64,000 nucleotides of DNA from Siphonodentalium dalli (lineage: Eukaryota > Mollusca > Scaphopoda > Gadilida > Siphonodentaliidae), in assembly GCA_032622095.1 (NCBI GenBank), contig CP136067.1, positions 94,354,707 through 94,418,706 on the forward strand, written 5' to 3'. Below, one piece after another: positions 1-13,200 of the stretch; position 1 is the first letter of the stretch; each line of letters opens with the position of its first letter. Below the pieces are notes generated by a model, which worked only from the letters and a program-made list of their open reading frames with translations, had not been told where the DNA came from and made no database searches. The translations under genes were made by a program, and so were the position numbers.

Positions 1-429
1 TGTAGCAGTACATTTTAGATTTTAGTAATTAATGGTGTCAAAAGCTTTTTCAAAATGCAATATAAAAATATCAGTTTGAAGAGTTTTGTGCAGGTATAAG
101 GCACAATTGTCTATGGCAGTGACCTGCCGAATAATAGTGCATGCATGATTATTTAATTTCAGTCAAAAATACAACCCTGCACTATATTATAAGCAATGAG
201 ACGTATAGTGAAATTGCCTGCATTATTATTAATTTCAGCCGAAAATACAGCCCTGCACAATAATTTGGCCTGCACTAGTATTTGGCAGTATATCATCTAC
301 AGCAAAAGAATTATCCTATTTCTTCAAAGGAGGTGTAGCCTGAGAGTCTGTACATTTGCCATTTATATTTCCAAAAAGGCTTGGGGTCCTTTTTTATGTT
401 GCCGATCATATTATCCACATAAGATTGGT
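1..429. repeat. Gene-free left edge with a 74-bp-spaced direct repeat
   Basis: No gene is recognised. A segment of about 36 bases around 149-184 (TTTCAGTCAAAAATACAACC and flanks) recurs with a few changes at 223-258, a spacing of about 74 bases. The open frame that runs through here has no recognisable domain and ends in a degraded MITE, so I treat it as chance. Confidence 0.5.
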
Positions 430-634
430 GGGCAATTTACAAACTTATGGGTGAACATCACCCGAACTTCAATAGGGGCACTTCAATCTGATCCTAGGTC
501 TCCCATAGCAGTTGAGGCCTAAGGCAGAATGAGGATTGGATTTGGTGATGCTAGTCCACAATGCAGGATATCATCACTAATTCACTCTCTGGGGACCTCA
601 TTCTGCAAATGCCAGACACACTAAATCCAGGCTT
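430..634 (+). mobile_element. Truncated copy of the multi-hairpin MITE (family H)
   Basis: The right half of the family described at 13106-13554. It contains the spacer words CTCCCATAGCAGTTGAGGCC and one hairpin (GAATGAGG.. to ..CCTCATTCTGC). It ends with the family's terminal words CAGACACACT and CCAGGCTT. The left hairpin and left terminus are missing. Confidence 0.75.
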
Positions 635-734
635 GCATTAATCATAACTGTAGTTCAGACATTTGTACATCAGAACCAGTGTATCGATGTATTAAACTGT
701 GTATGATGGTCCAGGATTGTGTATGATATAAAGG

Positions 735-1282
735 TAAAATGAAACAAACTTTCTGATTGGCTGCTTAAAATAATCTCCCTCTGTGTGTATGATTTTACTA
801 GTTATTGAATTTCACTGGTTAGAACATATGGAAAGCCATGTGCTTATAAACCATATAAGGATACCACACAATAGAAAACACAGTAAGTGATGCATAAAAT
901 TATACAGTAGAATATTAATGTATTGACTACTCGCTCTTCCATATTTATTCTTCTCTTAATGGCAGATCAGTCACTTTCGACAAACGATTTCTTGTATTGG
1001 ATGCCAGCTATTTATCCAATCGGACAAGAAGTTATAACCATGCAAGTGTCCCCTTCAGAAATACATTCCAGGTAAATTCATATGCAGAAGTGACAGTTTC
1101 GAACACAATTTCGTAAGTTCGATAAGAAGCTTAAACAATCTTCAAAAAGTGTTATTAAAATCCCTTTTATCACACCGAAGCTGTTAATTGAAAATTAGTT
1201 GAACCGAAGGTGTTTCTGTGAGTGTGAAGCTCTATAAGTATAAATGAAAGTTAATTCCTGTAGCCATACATATAATTCGCGG
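735..1282 (+). repeat. Duplicated segment, copy 1 (second copy at 14517-14928 and 17522-17612)
   Basis: This stretch carries an exon-like piece and is repeated with many changes at 14517-14928. Its last part, from about 1165, resumes at 17522-17612. The second copy is split by a foldback element. A further 100 bases (2297-2397) match 17613-17722, so copy 1 has about 1 kb between 1283 and 2296 that copy 2 lacks, or copy 2 lost it. Confidence 0.75.
959..1071 (+). CDS. Possible first coding exon (38 residues), unknown protein
   Basis: An ATG at 959 opens 37 codons plus two bases, then a good donor (CCAG|gtaaat) at 1072. The peptide starts MADQSLSTNDF and ends near SEIHSR. I do not recognise it. 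A diverged duplicate at 14735-14848 keeps the start region and the donor but is frameshifted with an early stop, as expected for a decayed copy of a once-coding exon. No phase-compatible second exon was found nearby: the obvious acceptor before 1746 gives an immediate stop in the needed phase. It could be a real exon of a gene whose remainder lies elsewhere, or chance. Confidence 0.3.
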
Positions 1283-1375
1283 ATCCGGGCCAGCTCGTCC
1301 CAGGGCCCACTCGGTCCAGACGGTTTTTGGGAAGAGCTGGCCCGGCTTTTGTGGCCGAGTTAGCCCGGGAATTAA
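1283..1375. repeat. GC-rich imperfect inverted repeat
   Basis: GGGCCAGCTC near 1288 is answered by GAGCTGGCCC near 1335, with GGCCGAGT/ACTCGGTC words between, in otherwise AT-rich sequence. It lies exactly where copy 1 departs from the second copy of the duplicated segment, so it may mark one edge of an insertion. Confidence 0.45.
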
Positions 1376-1745
1376 ATTTGTGGATATGAATTTCTTAAGT
1401 TAAGATTATGATATATTTCAGGATGTTGTCTATCAATTTTGACATTTTGATTACTTTAGCAGTTTAGGCATGTTTGTTTACAAAGATAATAGCCACTAAT
1501 AGTCGATTTGAATGAGAAACCGGCAAATTCATGAAAAATCAATATACATGTATTGTACTGTTTTCACATTCTGAATAAATTTCTCTGATTCTCTATCAGT
1601 TCAATCATCTCACTATCACTGGGTTAATTTTGGAAGAAGCCATCATTGTCCCCACTCCTATCAAAACAATATAAGCATATTGTTTACACAGTAACCAGTC
1701 ACGGTCGGCTCATCACAATTTATCACACTTCGATCAGAGGGTGAG

Positions 1746-1901
1746 ATGGCTTCAGAACGTGTGACAGAACTTGTGGTAAGAACTTGTATACTGAATCATT
1801 TGATACAGATCAAGAATCCAGCGCTGGCAAGAGATATTACAGTGCTGGAAACTGAACTTGGTCTGTGTACGTCATCAAGTAAAAGGAACAGTAAGCCATA
1901 A
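1746..1901 (+). CDS. Short ORF, 51 residues, or first exon with donor at 1776
   Basis: An ATG at 1746 opens a 51-codon frame to TAA at 1899-1901. The peptide starts MASERVTELV and is strongly amphipathic over its first 35 residues (repeated L/I/V spacing), unlike most chance frames here. After codon 10 there is a good donor (CTTGTG|gtaaga, phase 0), so it could equally be a ten-codon first exon. It lies in the roughly 1-kb block absent from the second copy of the duplicated segment. The preceding leader (GGCTCATCACA..) loosely resembles that of the candidate exon at 53562. No family is recognised. Confidence 0.3.
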   Translation: MASERVTELVVRTCILNHLIQIKNPALARDITVLETELGLCTSSSKRNSKP

Positions 1902-2439
1902 TTAAGAGATCACTGCAATGGGGTTTTGGGTTATTTAGTCAAAATACCCCCGGTGTAGAAAGATGCTATGACATGTGGCATACCGGTACTTGTATAAAAT
2001 GGTATAGATATGTGTATTATTACCAATAAATAATCTAATCTAATGTTCTATGTGTAAACCCAGGTGAGAATTCGTATCCACGGCATTTCAAAGTTTCCTT
2101 TCGTATATTCATATACATGTATTTCTCGTCCGTTTTCCATTCTATTCCATTGCTCATCCACACGGCAGAAGAACTTATCACAGGTTGTTTCCTGAAGAAA
2201 TGCTCTGCATTATTCCTGAAGAATTCGTCGAGGAGTGCCGGCCAACTAACTCAAGAATTCGTCAAACACATATGTGTTATTTTTTATATAAATGTTCGTA
2301 TGTTGAACTGAGGAAACGGGCTTAAATCACATTAAAAATTTAGCTATGTGAGCTCAAATGAGCTATTATCTAATGTGTCACCTGTGCCCGACTTGCAATC
2401 TTACTGTGTTCACCAGTGTTGATCACTGAAAGGAAACAA

Positions 2440-2765
2440 GACGATTGGTACCTTGGACGATTGGTACCTGGACGTTTCGTACCCACGGGACGATTGGTAC
2501 CAGTCTGGTTTGGACGGTTGGTACCAAGTCAGGGAAGACGATTGGTACCAGACAATTTATTTAATGTTTTACGAAGATATATGTATATATGATGATGTTG
2601 TATATCAGTAGTTTGACTTACTGTAGACATTTGGACCTTTAAAGGTCATTTTTTGGAGCAGATTTAAGTGAAAAATAGCCTTAGATAATTATGACTATAA
2701 CGTCCAGGTAATCGACCCGTGGGTACGAAACGTCCAGGTACCAAACGTACAAGGTACCAATCGTC
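2440..2765. mobile_element. MITE with GACGATTGGTACC termini
   Basis: The left end carries several copies of GACGATTGGTACC. The right end carries the inverse, GGTACC(A)AATCGTC, with a shared internal word GTACCCACGGG / CCCGTGGGTAC. The element is 326 bp, has no coding capacity, and abuts the next element. Confidence 0.7.
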
Positions 2766-2865
2766 TATATATCAGGTCAGGGAGAACCCAAAATCGGTGT
2801 ACTAAACCTCGATTTGTGTAAATAACCTCGATCGAGGTTCTTCGAGAACATGTGACCACTGGTGA

Positions 2866-5800
2866 TATCCCAGACAGCACAACGACGTCGGCCCGACGTC
2901 GGGTTCCAGACGTCGGCCCAACCGTCGGTATGTCTGTCGGGGCGACGTCGGCCCGACGTCGTTGTGAAATAGAGCTGGTCGGCAACAGGTCGGCACCCGA
3001 CGTTCACTAGATCTCGCCAGAACTGGAGGTCGACATATGGTCGCCTGCCGACGGGAAACTGACCAGTGATAAATAAATCGCGGAATATTTATATATCACG
3101 TACCATATTGATGCCCGAAGTCGTATATTAATCTTTGCTACATAAATTCCACCCTTGAAGGTTTATTGCACGTTCCATGCTTGTATAGTAGTTTTTGAAT
3201 TGATTGTTGTTGTTTTCATACATTGGTCGGTAACACGTCGGTTGCCGACGGATTGCTGACCGAAAAACGTCATTGTCGCTAATATGACGTCGGTGTACGT
3301 CTCGTCTGCTGCGTCAATTTGAAAGCTTCGGTCACATTATTTTCGACTTTAAATTCGTTGCTGATTGGAGCCTAACATTATTATTTCTTCTCTGATGTGG
3401 AAAATTAATCACAATCGGTGTTAATGATTACGCAGAGGACCATGGATACATGGATACATTTCCAGGGCGGAATAATAAAGGTAAGTTTAATATTTATCCA
3501 AAATATATTGCACACTCATGGAAATCATCTGAAGTTCCGGGCTTGATTGGTACCCCTAAATAAAACAGCTTAATATATATAGCCACATTTGTCTCTATTG
3601 TATAGAGTTTCTCATTGTATCAAACAGATTGTTACGTTTTAGACTTTTAGTATGTTAACACGCCAACATTTATTTAATGTTGGTCTATTGTCAGCGCAGT
3701 CGGCAACCCGACGTCGGCCCGACGTTGGTCCGACGTCGGCAATCGACGGTGTCGTATTTATTAATTATTATCTATTGTCAGGTACATACTTACATGTACC
3801 GGTATGTAATGTCTCAAATGTACTTGAATGTCAATTGAAGGTCCAAATTATGTTCTATTTTGTTACATCGCGGCCCAGTTCTGGAGGGATCAACCAATTA
3901 GGTCTACACATTATGCTTAACATTAACGTTATATTCGCCCTCTTTATGCCACAACAAGATTAATATTAGTGATATAATTGAGAACGTTTGGGCCCAGAAC
4001 TTTCTTCGGCATTGATCAATGAAGCGTTTCTTCAATTTCCTTGTTACGATCTAGTCTTCACATCGTATATGTATAAATAAAGGGCACACATGTGCGAAAA
4101 TTCAATGTAGATTGAACCTAGTTCTGACATTAACAGGATTGTCCATGCCATAGGCAGTAACTGTTGATATGGCGTATGGATCAACATAGTGTCACCTTCT
4201 TCCAAATCACGTCAACAAAGTTAACGTTAAAAGTTCTAATGAGCCATGTCCGTTTAAATTGTTGTAATGTATTCTATTTATATAACCGTTACATGCATAT
4301 TCCTGGATTGGATATTAGGGCAACAGTCTCTTTTGTTAAAAAAAAATGCATGTTAAAATTTAATATATGCATGATGAAAGCGAAGAGCGTTTAGCAAGCG
4401 CTATTATGAATTGCACGAATATACTATTGGCAAAAACAATTGTTTCTATTGACATGCCACATCGGTCCTCCCGCCCGTCTGTCCCAAGAGATAACTCGGC
4501 CATATATTAGTATTATAGGTCATCAGATATCTTTAAACATTGAAAGGTATGTTGGTCAGCATTGGGGTCGATCGGGTACTTTCAAGTGTGCAAGTGTGTT
4601 TAGTAGTTCCCTCTATATCTTTACAGGACCACTGTTGGATATGGTAATAACAGCGTATAACGCCCGTGAATGGAGATGTTGGTGTGTGCATGGGACATCG
4701 ATGTAAATGGTTGTCTCAAGGGAGCAATGTCGGTCGTCTTAAAACTTGCTGCATGATGGTGACAAATTAATTGTATGTTAGAAGCAGGATACATGTATCA
4801 GAGAATTAAATGGAGACACGGACCCAGTGTATATGAGTGTTAATGATTGCTTCAAATGCGCTTGCTTCAGTGAGTGAACACATTCTCATTTCTTATCGAC
4901 ATGGCTATGCATGTATCGATCGTAATGGCACATTGAGATGTCCCTCAACTCGGATCAACCTTGAAAATCGATCCTGATTTTCGCATATATCGGGGTTCAA
5001 ATCGTGACAACCTAATCTAGCCCAGATTGCGATGATCTAGGAATCGTTCACGATACATATGGGAGATTTCCGTGTGCTGCATGGTGTTTATCATTCTGCA
5101 CGTTGTTCCCCGAAGAGGAGTATATCACATTACGTATACGTATGTGACATGAGGTGTGAATCCAGAGTCCCTACATGCATGTGAAAAATCCCACCATGCA
5201 GACTGAACTCTCGGTCGAACTATATACTAGTATGCGTAGATATATATGATGTGAACTGGAAAGTTTATCGGAATTTCGGAGTATTGGAGCTTCGTGTTAC
5301 AGAGTTTTGGACCTTCAGGCAATCGAACCCAAGAAGATTAGGCCGGAAAAATCTTAGTACAGGAAACTCTGGGATATAAAATTTCAATTTCAAAATTCCA
5401 GACATTATGTCTAAAGCAAGTCTGACAAATTTCACAGAGAACTATATACATGCGGGCTGATTTATTAGAGACAAGTTAAGCACCATTTCGGACACCGTTG
5501 TGTAAATATTTAACACTACTGATCGATCCACTATGAGTATATACATAATAAATACCGTTATACGTGTTTTTGCGTTGATTTTTAACATTATAAATTGTTG
5601 GCAGCTATTTGCGGTCTGGGTCGTATATACGCAATCCTATAATTTTCCACTTGAATTATATATATCCCTATCAATATCAGTAGCTTTGTTTGATTTGTAA
5701 TGTATAATTATATCAACACGATTAAACATTGACAATTAGCCATTTTTCTTCTGGCATTTATAACCGTTTCAAAATTTGTTTTGTGACTTGTTGGTTAACC

Positions 5801-6272
5801 GGAAATTCACAGAGAATTACAATCGTTTTAGTCTTGTTAGTTTAGTTTGCAATTATAGTAAATAGAGCTCAGTAGTTCAATTGACCACAAACTGGATCAC
5901 CGACAATTATTTACTCCATATCTACTAGTATGCCCGTGTCGTAGCTATTGAGTAGATATTCATGCATGGCATGATCAAGACCACGAAAAGCCTTTGTGCC
6001 GACTGTGGTCGGCATGGCGTCGGCTGCCAGCCATTTGCCAACGTCGGCTGCCGACGTCATAGCCTACGGCCACGCCGACGGTCGGGCCGACGTCGGCAAA
6101 TTACATCAAACCGACGTTGGTCGGCATGACGTCGACTGCCAACCATATGCCGACGTCGACTGCCGACGTCGGACCGACGTCATAGCCGACAGCCACACCG
6201 ACCGTCGGACCGACGTCGGCAGCCAACGTCGGGCTGCCGTCGCTGCCGACGTCGGGTGGCTATCTGGGATAG
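2866..6272. mobile_element. GACGTCGG-array element, nested
   Basis: The ends are TATCCCAGACAGC (2866) and its near inverse GGCTATCTGGGATA (to 6272). Just inside each end are arrays of the self-complementary word GCCGACGTCGGC and variants (2881-3003 and 5999-6256), with smaller clusters near 3225-3300 and 3700-3750. The arrays make local GC and CpG content much higher than the surroundings. The arrays are open in several frames only because they are repetitive. Between 3300 and 5990 I see no gene. Confidence 0.65.
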
Positions 6273-6286
6273 TGTGTAGTATATTT

Positions 6287-6397
6287 GATCTTACACCTAT
6301 GGGAGGCCAATTTCACATTTAATAATTAATTGTGCTTGATTGCACTCAAGCACAATTAATTATTAAATGTGAATTTGGCCTCCCATAGGTGTAAGAT
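6287..6397. repeat. Near-perfect 110-bp hairpin
   Basis: The arms 6288-6339 and 6346-6396 are almost exact reverse complements, including CACCTATGGGAGGCCAA / TTGGCCTCCCATAGGTG and AATTAATTGTGCTTGA / TCAAGCACAATTAATT, around a six-base loop. A related sequence with TATGGGAG and CTTAAG words occurs near 8370-8490. Confidence 0.9.
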
Positions 6398-7129
6398 GAA
6401 ACACTGTGAAATACTCCACACTACCGTAGCCTATATCACTTACACTACATTACTTCCATTAGTATCATATTTGGTTTAGAGTGTTTCCCCTTATATCAGG
6501 GGTGTATGTTTTGACCAGTGGTCACATGGTCTCGAAGAACCTCGATCAAGGTTTTTAACACAAATCGAGGTTTAGTACATCGATTTTGGGTTCTCCCTGA
6601 CCTGTATATATAGAAGCCCACTGAAATTGTGAATTTATTTAGTGGGGCAGTGTAGAATTTAGAAAGTTTTGGGGAAGGGTGTCACTTAGGTTTTCCAACA
6701 GAACCTGCCACTTGCACTACACAAATACATGTCATATGTATCGAACCTACCAACACTCAATAAATCGACTTTTTCCCATGAAGTTGATGGAATCGATTTT
6801 GTTCCTGAAGTTCCACTTGATTGTTTTTAATCGGGTTTCACAGAACAACACTTATTATTGAACGGAGTATCAAAACATAGTTTGGTGTTACATGAACAAC
6901 AGCGGCTACTAGCGAAATATAACATGACGATAGTTATAGTATAAATGTCGATGATTGTACATGTATAAGGCACCGAGTCATAGTATCACAAACCGTTATA
7001 CCGAGCGGAAGTAACCACAAAACAACCAAAATTATATCGATCGACCTATGATATGCCCCGTTTTGGGAGACCTGAATAATTTTTGCCGAAACATAATCAT
7101 AAAGAAGGAGTCACGTTTTTAGTTAAATC

Positions 7130-7214
7130 ATGAGTGCAAAAACTCAAATTAGGACAGACAAAAGAAAATCCAAGGCCAATAAGTTTAAAACGTTTATTGG
7201 CAGTAAGACAGAAG
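7130..7214 (+). CDS. CCDC59: CCDC59 exon 1 (residues 1-28 plus first base of codon 29)
   Basis: Begins MSAKTQIRTDKRK and ends at ACAGAAG|gtaaat, phase 1. The overlapping longer open frame is out of phase and meaningless. A foldback element starts 146 bases downstream, in intron 1. Confidence 0.9.
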
Positions 7215-10200
7215 GTAAATTATTCTACATATGTGAAACGGAGTTGTTTTAATATTCTTGTCACCAAATTTCGAATTATAATTTCCAATCCAAGTTCCGG
7301 TCCGACGACTTGCAATACCAGGACCCGATTTACGGAGTTACCATATCTATAAGAGTACGTTCAGACGTAAGTGGAGGAATCGGTGCGACGAAATCGTGGA
7401 TAGTTTGTTCAGACGATTGCGATGTCGTCGTGCATTATGATATCGTAGGTTGTTCCTAAAGCATGTGATTGACTACCCTACGGTCATTTCCAGCTACGAC
7501 TTTTACGTACACACGACTGCGATTACGTCGCAAGTGGAGGTAACCAAGGATACGCCACGATTTCCCATCTAAAATCAAACAGCGCTTGATATTATTTTAT
7601 GACCTACGATTTTGACGTGAGCATTCCAACTACAGGTTACTTCCTACGACGGAAATCTTGCCACTTACGATTGTATCGTGGTCGTCTGAACGTTCACTAA
7701 CAGGTCAGGAATATCCTGAATTTACATTTGAAGTTGTATTCAAGTATAATATGGATCTAAATTTGTCAGTGGGAATTAAAGCCACTACTTCCTGTTTTAA
7801 TTGGTGGAAATTATGTGATCGTCCATCCCAGTGTGCATGTACAGCCTGTTGGCTAAGTGTACCTTCAGACGACCACGATACAATTGTAAGTGGAAAGATT
7901 TCCGTCGTAGGAAGTAACCGGTAGCTGGACTGCGCATGCGCACGTCAAAATCGTAGGTCATAAAATAATATCAGGCACTGTTTGATTTTAGATGCGAAAT
8001 CGTGGCGTATCCTTGGATACCTCCACTTGCGACGTAATCGCAGCCGTGTGTACGTAAAAATCGTAGCTGGGAATGATCGTAGGGTAGTCAATCACATGCT
8101 TTAGAACAACCTACGATATCATAATGCACATGACATCGCAATCGTCTGAACAAACTATCTACGATCTCGTCGGGCCCGATTCCTCCACTTACGATTGTAT
8201 CGTGGTCGTCTGAAGTTACACTAAGTTTTGCACCAACTGTTACCTGTATCTTTATGAGTACGTCCCGTGACCAGTTTCGCTTTTATGGAATGGTGGATAA
8301 TACGATTTATTTAATAATCACTGTTCACACAAGTATACACTTCCAAATGAAATTGACATGGGTACACTTTCGTATGGGAGACCTTTTTTGCATTTATTAA
8401 CCAATTGCGCTTAAGTCTAATTGATTTACGCTTAAGCTGTACATTTTGGCGGTGTTACGACACTGTAAAAATGGCTAATGAGTATGGGAGGTTACTCTTT
8501 GTGGCCAAAAACATATTGGTAGTCTTTGCATGTGGGGGAAAACAAAAAAATTAAAACATCATTTATGGGTACGGTATGCCTTATGGTTATATTGCACTGG
8601 AGTGCATGGGTGGCAATTCACACCTGATTGTGTTTGTTATGATGACCTTAATAGTGTTTGAATGTGTATCCATTCATTCACCGGTATGCCGTGACCAGGC
8701 ATCTGATTGGACGCATAAGCGTGACAATAAAATTGTGTGTGCTGAGAGCGGGTCCCTATCATTTCTATTTCAACAGCCGAGGGCATCGGTGGCCAAAATC
8801 TTAAGTGTAATAGAATTATTATGCTTAAGCATAATTCATTTACACTTAAGCGTAATTCATTTATGCTTAAGCGTAATTCATTTATGCTTAAGCGTAATTC
8901 ATTTTAATTATGCTTAAGCGTTAATGAGTTATGCTTGTTCTGAGAATTTTCAACATACAAATATCGTTCCCGCCAGTCAAAAATAAATTTTAATGGGATG
9001 TGTAATCTTTATTCAGTTCATCATCTTGCCATAGATAGTTCATTTTATGTTGACTACTTCACACAGAGAATGATAATAAGTTCGTTATGGATGTCAAAGT
9101 ACATGTTGACCTCCTTAGCAAAATATCAGTAAGCTCCGCTCACAACAATCCAGATCCAACGGAGAATAAAATCTCCCAAACCAATCCTCGATGACTGACA
9201 GGTGTGCATGCGCTGATGAGATAGCACGAGATACATGACTTTGTTTTTTTTATATTGCCAGCAGAGTTCCATTTAAAATCTGCATTATCCTTGAAATATT
9301 GTGGTCATATACAAATGTGGTTAGGCATAATAGCCGTGAATTCGAGATTATATACGGACAATTTATATTATTAAAAATCCTTGAATTAAATAAACTTACC
9401 TGCATATATTAAATTTGTTTTAAACAAAAAAAAGGATGATACATATCAGCAATATCGGTACTTGACTGACTTGAAATTACAGGGACGATCTTATTCCAAA
9501 ATAAAATGAACATATGGCCAATTTCTTAATAAATTAATGCATTTTATAAGCCAACAAGACACTTGAAGACAGATAAAAAAATTGCCATTATATGACAAAA
9601 TATCTCACCGTCATATCGTTCGTAAAGATGTCCCGACGTATCGCCAGTGGAATCCAAGGCACCGTTCCGTTTTGTTTATGACCACCTCCACCATGTTATG
9701 TTGCGTTGGTGGTTATCTTGACCGGGTTTTGTTGCGTTGACAGCTACACCGATTGCATTATATTGCATCGATGGCTACCTTGACCGCGTTTAAAATTACA
9801 ACCGCTTTGGAGTAATGTTACGACCGCGTTCCATTAATGCTAGAACCATATTGATGGTCATTTTACAACATGGTCTCACAGCGGTTCCAACGCGGTTGAG
9901 AGGGACACTTATTTTGAGAATATGTGTACACTCTCATTGAACTCCCCTCAAGATGAAATGGATGCAACCACATTACTAATGCCGGTAACCTACATCAGAT
10001 TATACCAATATACCTGTCAGAGATAAGATAGTTGAAGAACCCAATTACTCTTAAGCATATCAATTAATATTGTTATGATATCATTAATTTCTTTTATAAT
10101 GCAATAATCAAGTGGGACATTTTTTCGTTACTATTTTCATATTGAGTTATCCTGCATGCTATGCTCAGAACGAACGCAAGCCGTTAAATTGATTGTATGT

Positions 10201-13200
10201 ATATTATGCCAGAAAATTTGAAATAAAATCAATATTAATTGATAGAAGCGTTTCCAGACAGGGGTCTTCGATTCATATTTATTATTTTATACCCAGGAAA
10301 CTATATAAAACTTGCTATAGGAAAAGTAAGGACCATCTTTAATAATAATCAACTGTTTTTTTTATTAAAAGGCTGGCACTGTAGCTACAATGTAGGCTTG
10401 TCATGATTATTCAATTAATCGACTAACCTTCGACAGGTGTGGTAGTCGACTGTTATTTACTTTCGTCGACGAATCGCCCCGGGGGAGGGGGGGTGTGGGT
10501 ATGGTCCTGTATGTGAGCAGGACTATGCATGCACTGATGGTCCAATGACGTGCCTGGAAGAAACATTTAACAGCTTATGCAGCACAATTTACCTCCTGGC
10601 CGCCTGTTCTCTCATCAGACTTGTCCCAATGCAGCTTCCTTTGCCTTTGATGTCGCAGCCGACATTTGGCGATCATCTTCAAAGAATTCTGTGTGCAACA
10701 TGTTCTCACAGTCCTTGTCAGGCCAGCGGCTTTCTTTGCTTTTGATGTCAGCGCTGACGCAACTTTTTATAGAAAATGTCCAGGTTATACATGGCAATAA
10801 ATGTGACTGCATCACCGTCACCCCCCCCACAAAAGATAAAATATCTGCCACTCTCTACATAAGTCCTTGTTAACTGCAGTGCAAGTGCATGCCTTTCGCT
10901 GCAGTTTCGCTCTTTTAGCGAACTTAATGCGAAGCACATGCTCTGCCGAAATACATATCGGTGACTCGTAGCTGAGATTAGCTTTACTTCATGCAATTTT
11001 GCACAGTTTCTGTCACGTCGTGTGTGAAGTTTGCAGAAACATCGGGCTCATCAGCAATTCTGGGCAGTGTTTAATAGTAAGGGCATGTTAATAACTAAAT
11101 CGAGACGAATGAGAGCATTAGTGTTTGTTATGAAAAAAAATAGGGAACACTGAAAGTTTATAACTGTGTTCAGAATGGATGTAAAGTAATCATCGTAATT
11201 TCGCATTGATCACTTGTTCATCTGGATGTAATATAGGGTGAATATATGAATGATTAATCGACTAACCGTTGACTATACCAGTTGATTACTTGATTCTGAA
11301 ATATTCGTGGCAACCCTAATTGTAACAGAAATGTTTACATAATAAAGGTTTTAGCATGCGGCGACTCATGATCAATAACAAAAATAAGAACAAGTTTTAT
11401 CTATTTTTTCATTTTCTTCTTAGTTGCAATGGTTGTACAATATTTCACATTTACCCAATAACAATAGTATGTCCCTTTCACTGAAGATCGCAGAACATGA
11501 CATGACCCTCTGACGATAATCACTTTCAAATTTCAGGACAGGGATTTGCAGATAAACGGAAAAATAAGGCAAAAAATGAATACCTCAATCTTCTTCGGAA
11601 AGAAAAGAAGAAAGAAGTGTATGAACAAAAGAGAACTGGAGAAACATCTCATAAAGAAACTGGGTCAAAACAGAAAGAAACGAAACAGAAAGAAATGAAA
11701 CAGAAGGATCATAAACAGAAAGAATATAAACAGAAAGAATATAAACAGAAAGAATATGTACAGAAAGAATATAAACAGAGAGCGGCACACTTCAAAGGCC
11801 AGAAAGGGTAAGGTATCACCAGGGTTTCCGCTAGATGGTCAGTGGGTCTCTAGCTCAGATTTTCCCTCCCACACATACTATACCCATACATGTCCCTTTC
11901 CAAAGATTAAATGATAACATATTTATACCAGTATCTCCCAATCATATTTGTACCAGTATCTCCCACAAAACCCAAATGGGAATTATGAACAAAAGTAGTT
12001 TTATTTGCCAGCTAAAGCTGACCACCAGAGAACAATTTCATTGAAAAAAAACTCTCCCATGATACATACATTGACAGTTATTACAGGATATACATATTTT
12101 ACATACAGTATCAATGTTATATATTTCCAATGAAAACACCCTTGCATTACTTAAAGGCCTATTTAATTTTCGAGTAACTGATTATTTCTGTAATAGTGCC
12201 TTTTTATACAGTTTTAATAACAATCTATGCCATAAAATATGATTAAAGTACTATAATTCATCACTATTTGGAACATCTGTGTCTCAGAGGGTGTCCATAG
12301 AATAATAGAAAATAGCCGAAATATAGAGAATTCAAACTATAGTTTATTTTCAATTGAAGGGGAATAACTCTATATCTTATTCCCCTTCCATTGAAAATGA
12401 AAGACTTTGCAGAAACTTGAGCACAGAACAGACTCCAGTATCTCAACAAAAACAACATATTCACAGTTTATTACATCAAATAAGTTGAAAATACAATGTT
12501 TTGGAGCTTCCTCTTTCAAATGGTATATAATATGACATATATTTTATATATTGTGAACTGGTGGTTCGAAAATTAAGTGGGCCTTTAACCTTTCAGTTTG
12601 TTTTAAAATAAAACTACAATTGCAATACCTTGAATTTGTATCCCTTAGGGAGCCTCGCATGCACTTATATATATTGATCTGGTCCATTCTCCATTTGATG
12701 GTTGTTTTGATAATAAATGTGCAGATGGCACTGGATCTATTCAATCAATATGAGGGAATATTGAGTCATCATAAGTTTAAACAGACATCGAAGCCTAAAG
12801 TTAAGCTGTGTCAGTATACACTCATATGGTCTATTATCCAATTGGATGGTTGTTTTGATCATAAACGTGCAGATGACACAGGTCAATTTGAGGGCATATT
12901 GAGTCGTCATAACTAATTTCAGCCACAATATACTGTAGATAACATCTTCATATTCATCATTGTGTTTGCATTCCAGAAGTGGTAAAGGATTGAACAAATT
13001 CTCAAAAGTCAAGAAAGAATTTGAGACCAAAAAAGAAAAATTACGTGAAAAATATGAGGTGAGTATAAATTTCAAGCGAATTAAAACGACTAATCTGTTC
13101 CAACCAAGCCTGCAAATAGTGTGTCTGTCATTGGCAGAATGAGGTCGCCAGAGGGTGAATATAGAGATGCTATCCCGCATGGTGGGCTAGCATCACCAAA

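Larger units (their letters stand above)
2765..6612. mobile_element. 3.85-kb non-autonomous element with ~98-bp terminal inverted repeats
   Basis: Bases 2765-2862 (CAGGTCAGGGAGAACCCAAA.., TCGATCGAGGTTCTTCGAGA..) are repeated in inverse orientation at 6515-6612 with few changes. Between them lie a second inverted-repeat element loaded with GACGTCGG words (2866-6272) and a hairpin (6287-6397). No transposase-like frame was seen. Confidence 0.7.

Noticed and set aside
4900-5010. GGGTTCAAATCG resembling a tRNA T-arm
   Set aside because: No matching acceptor stem, D-arm or anticodon arm was found upstream.
5996-6322. An open frame rich in ADVG/DVGR repeats
   Set aside because: It is generated by the GACGTCGG array and ends in a hairpin.
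7658-7924. An 88-codon frame in the middle of the intron 1 foldback
   Set aside because: The ends are element arms and the unpaired middle matches no family I recognise; it lacks splice signals that would join it to CCDC59.
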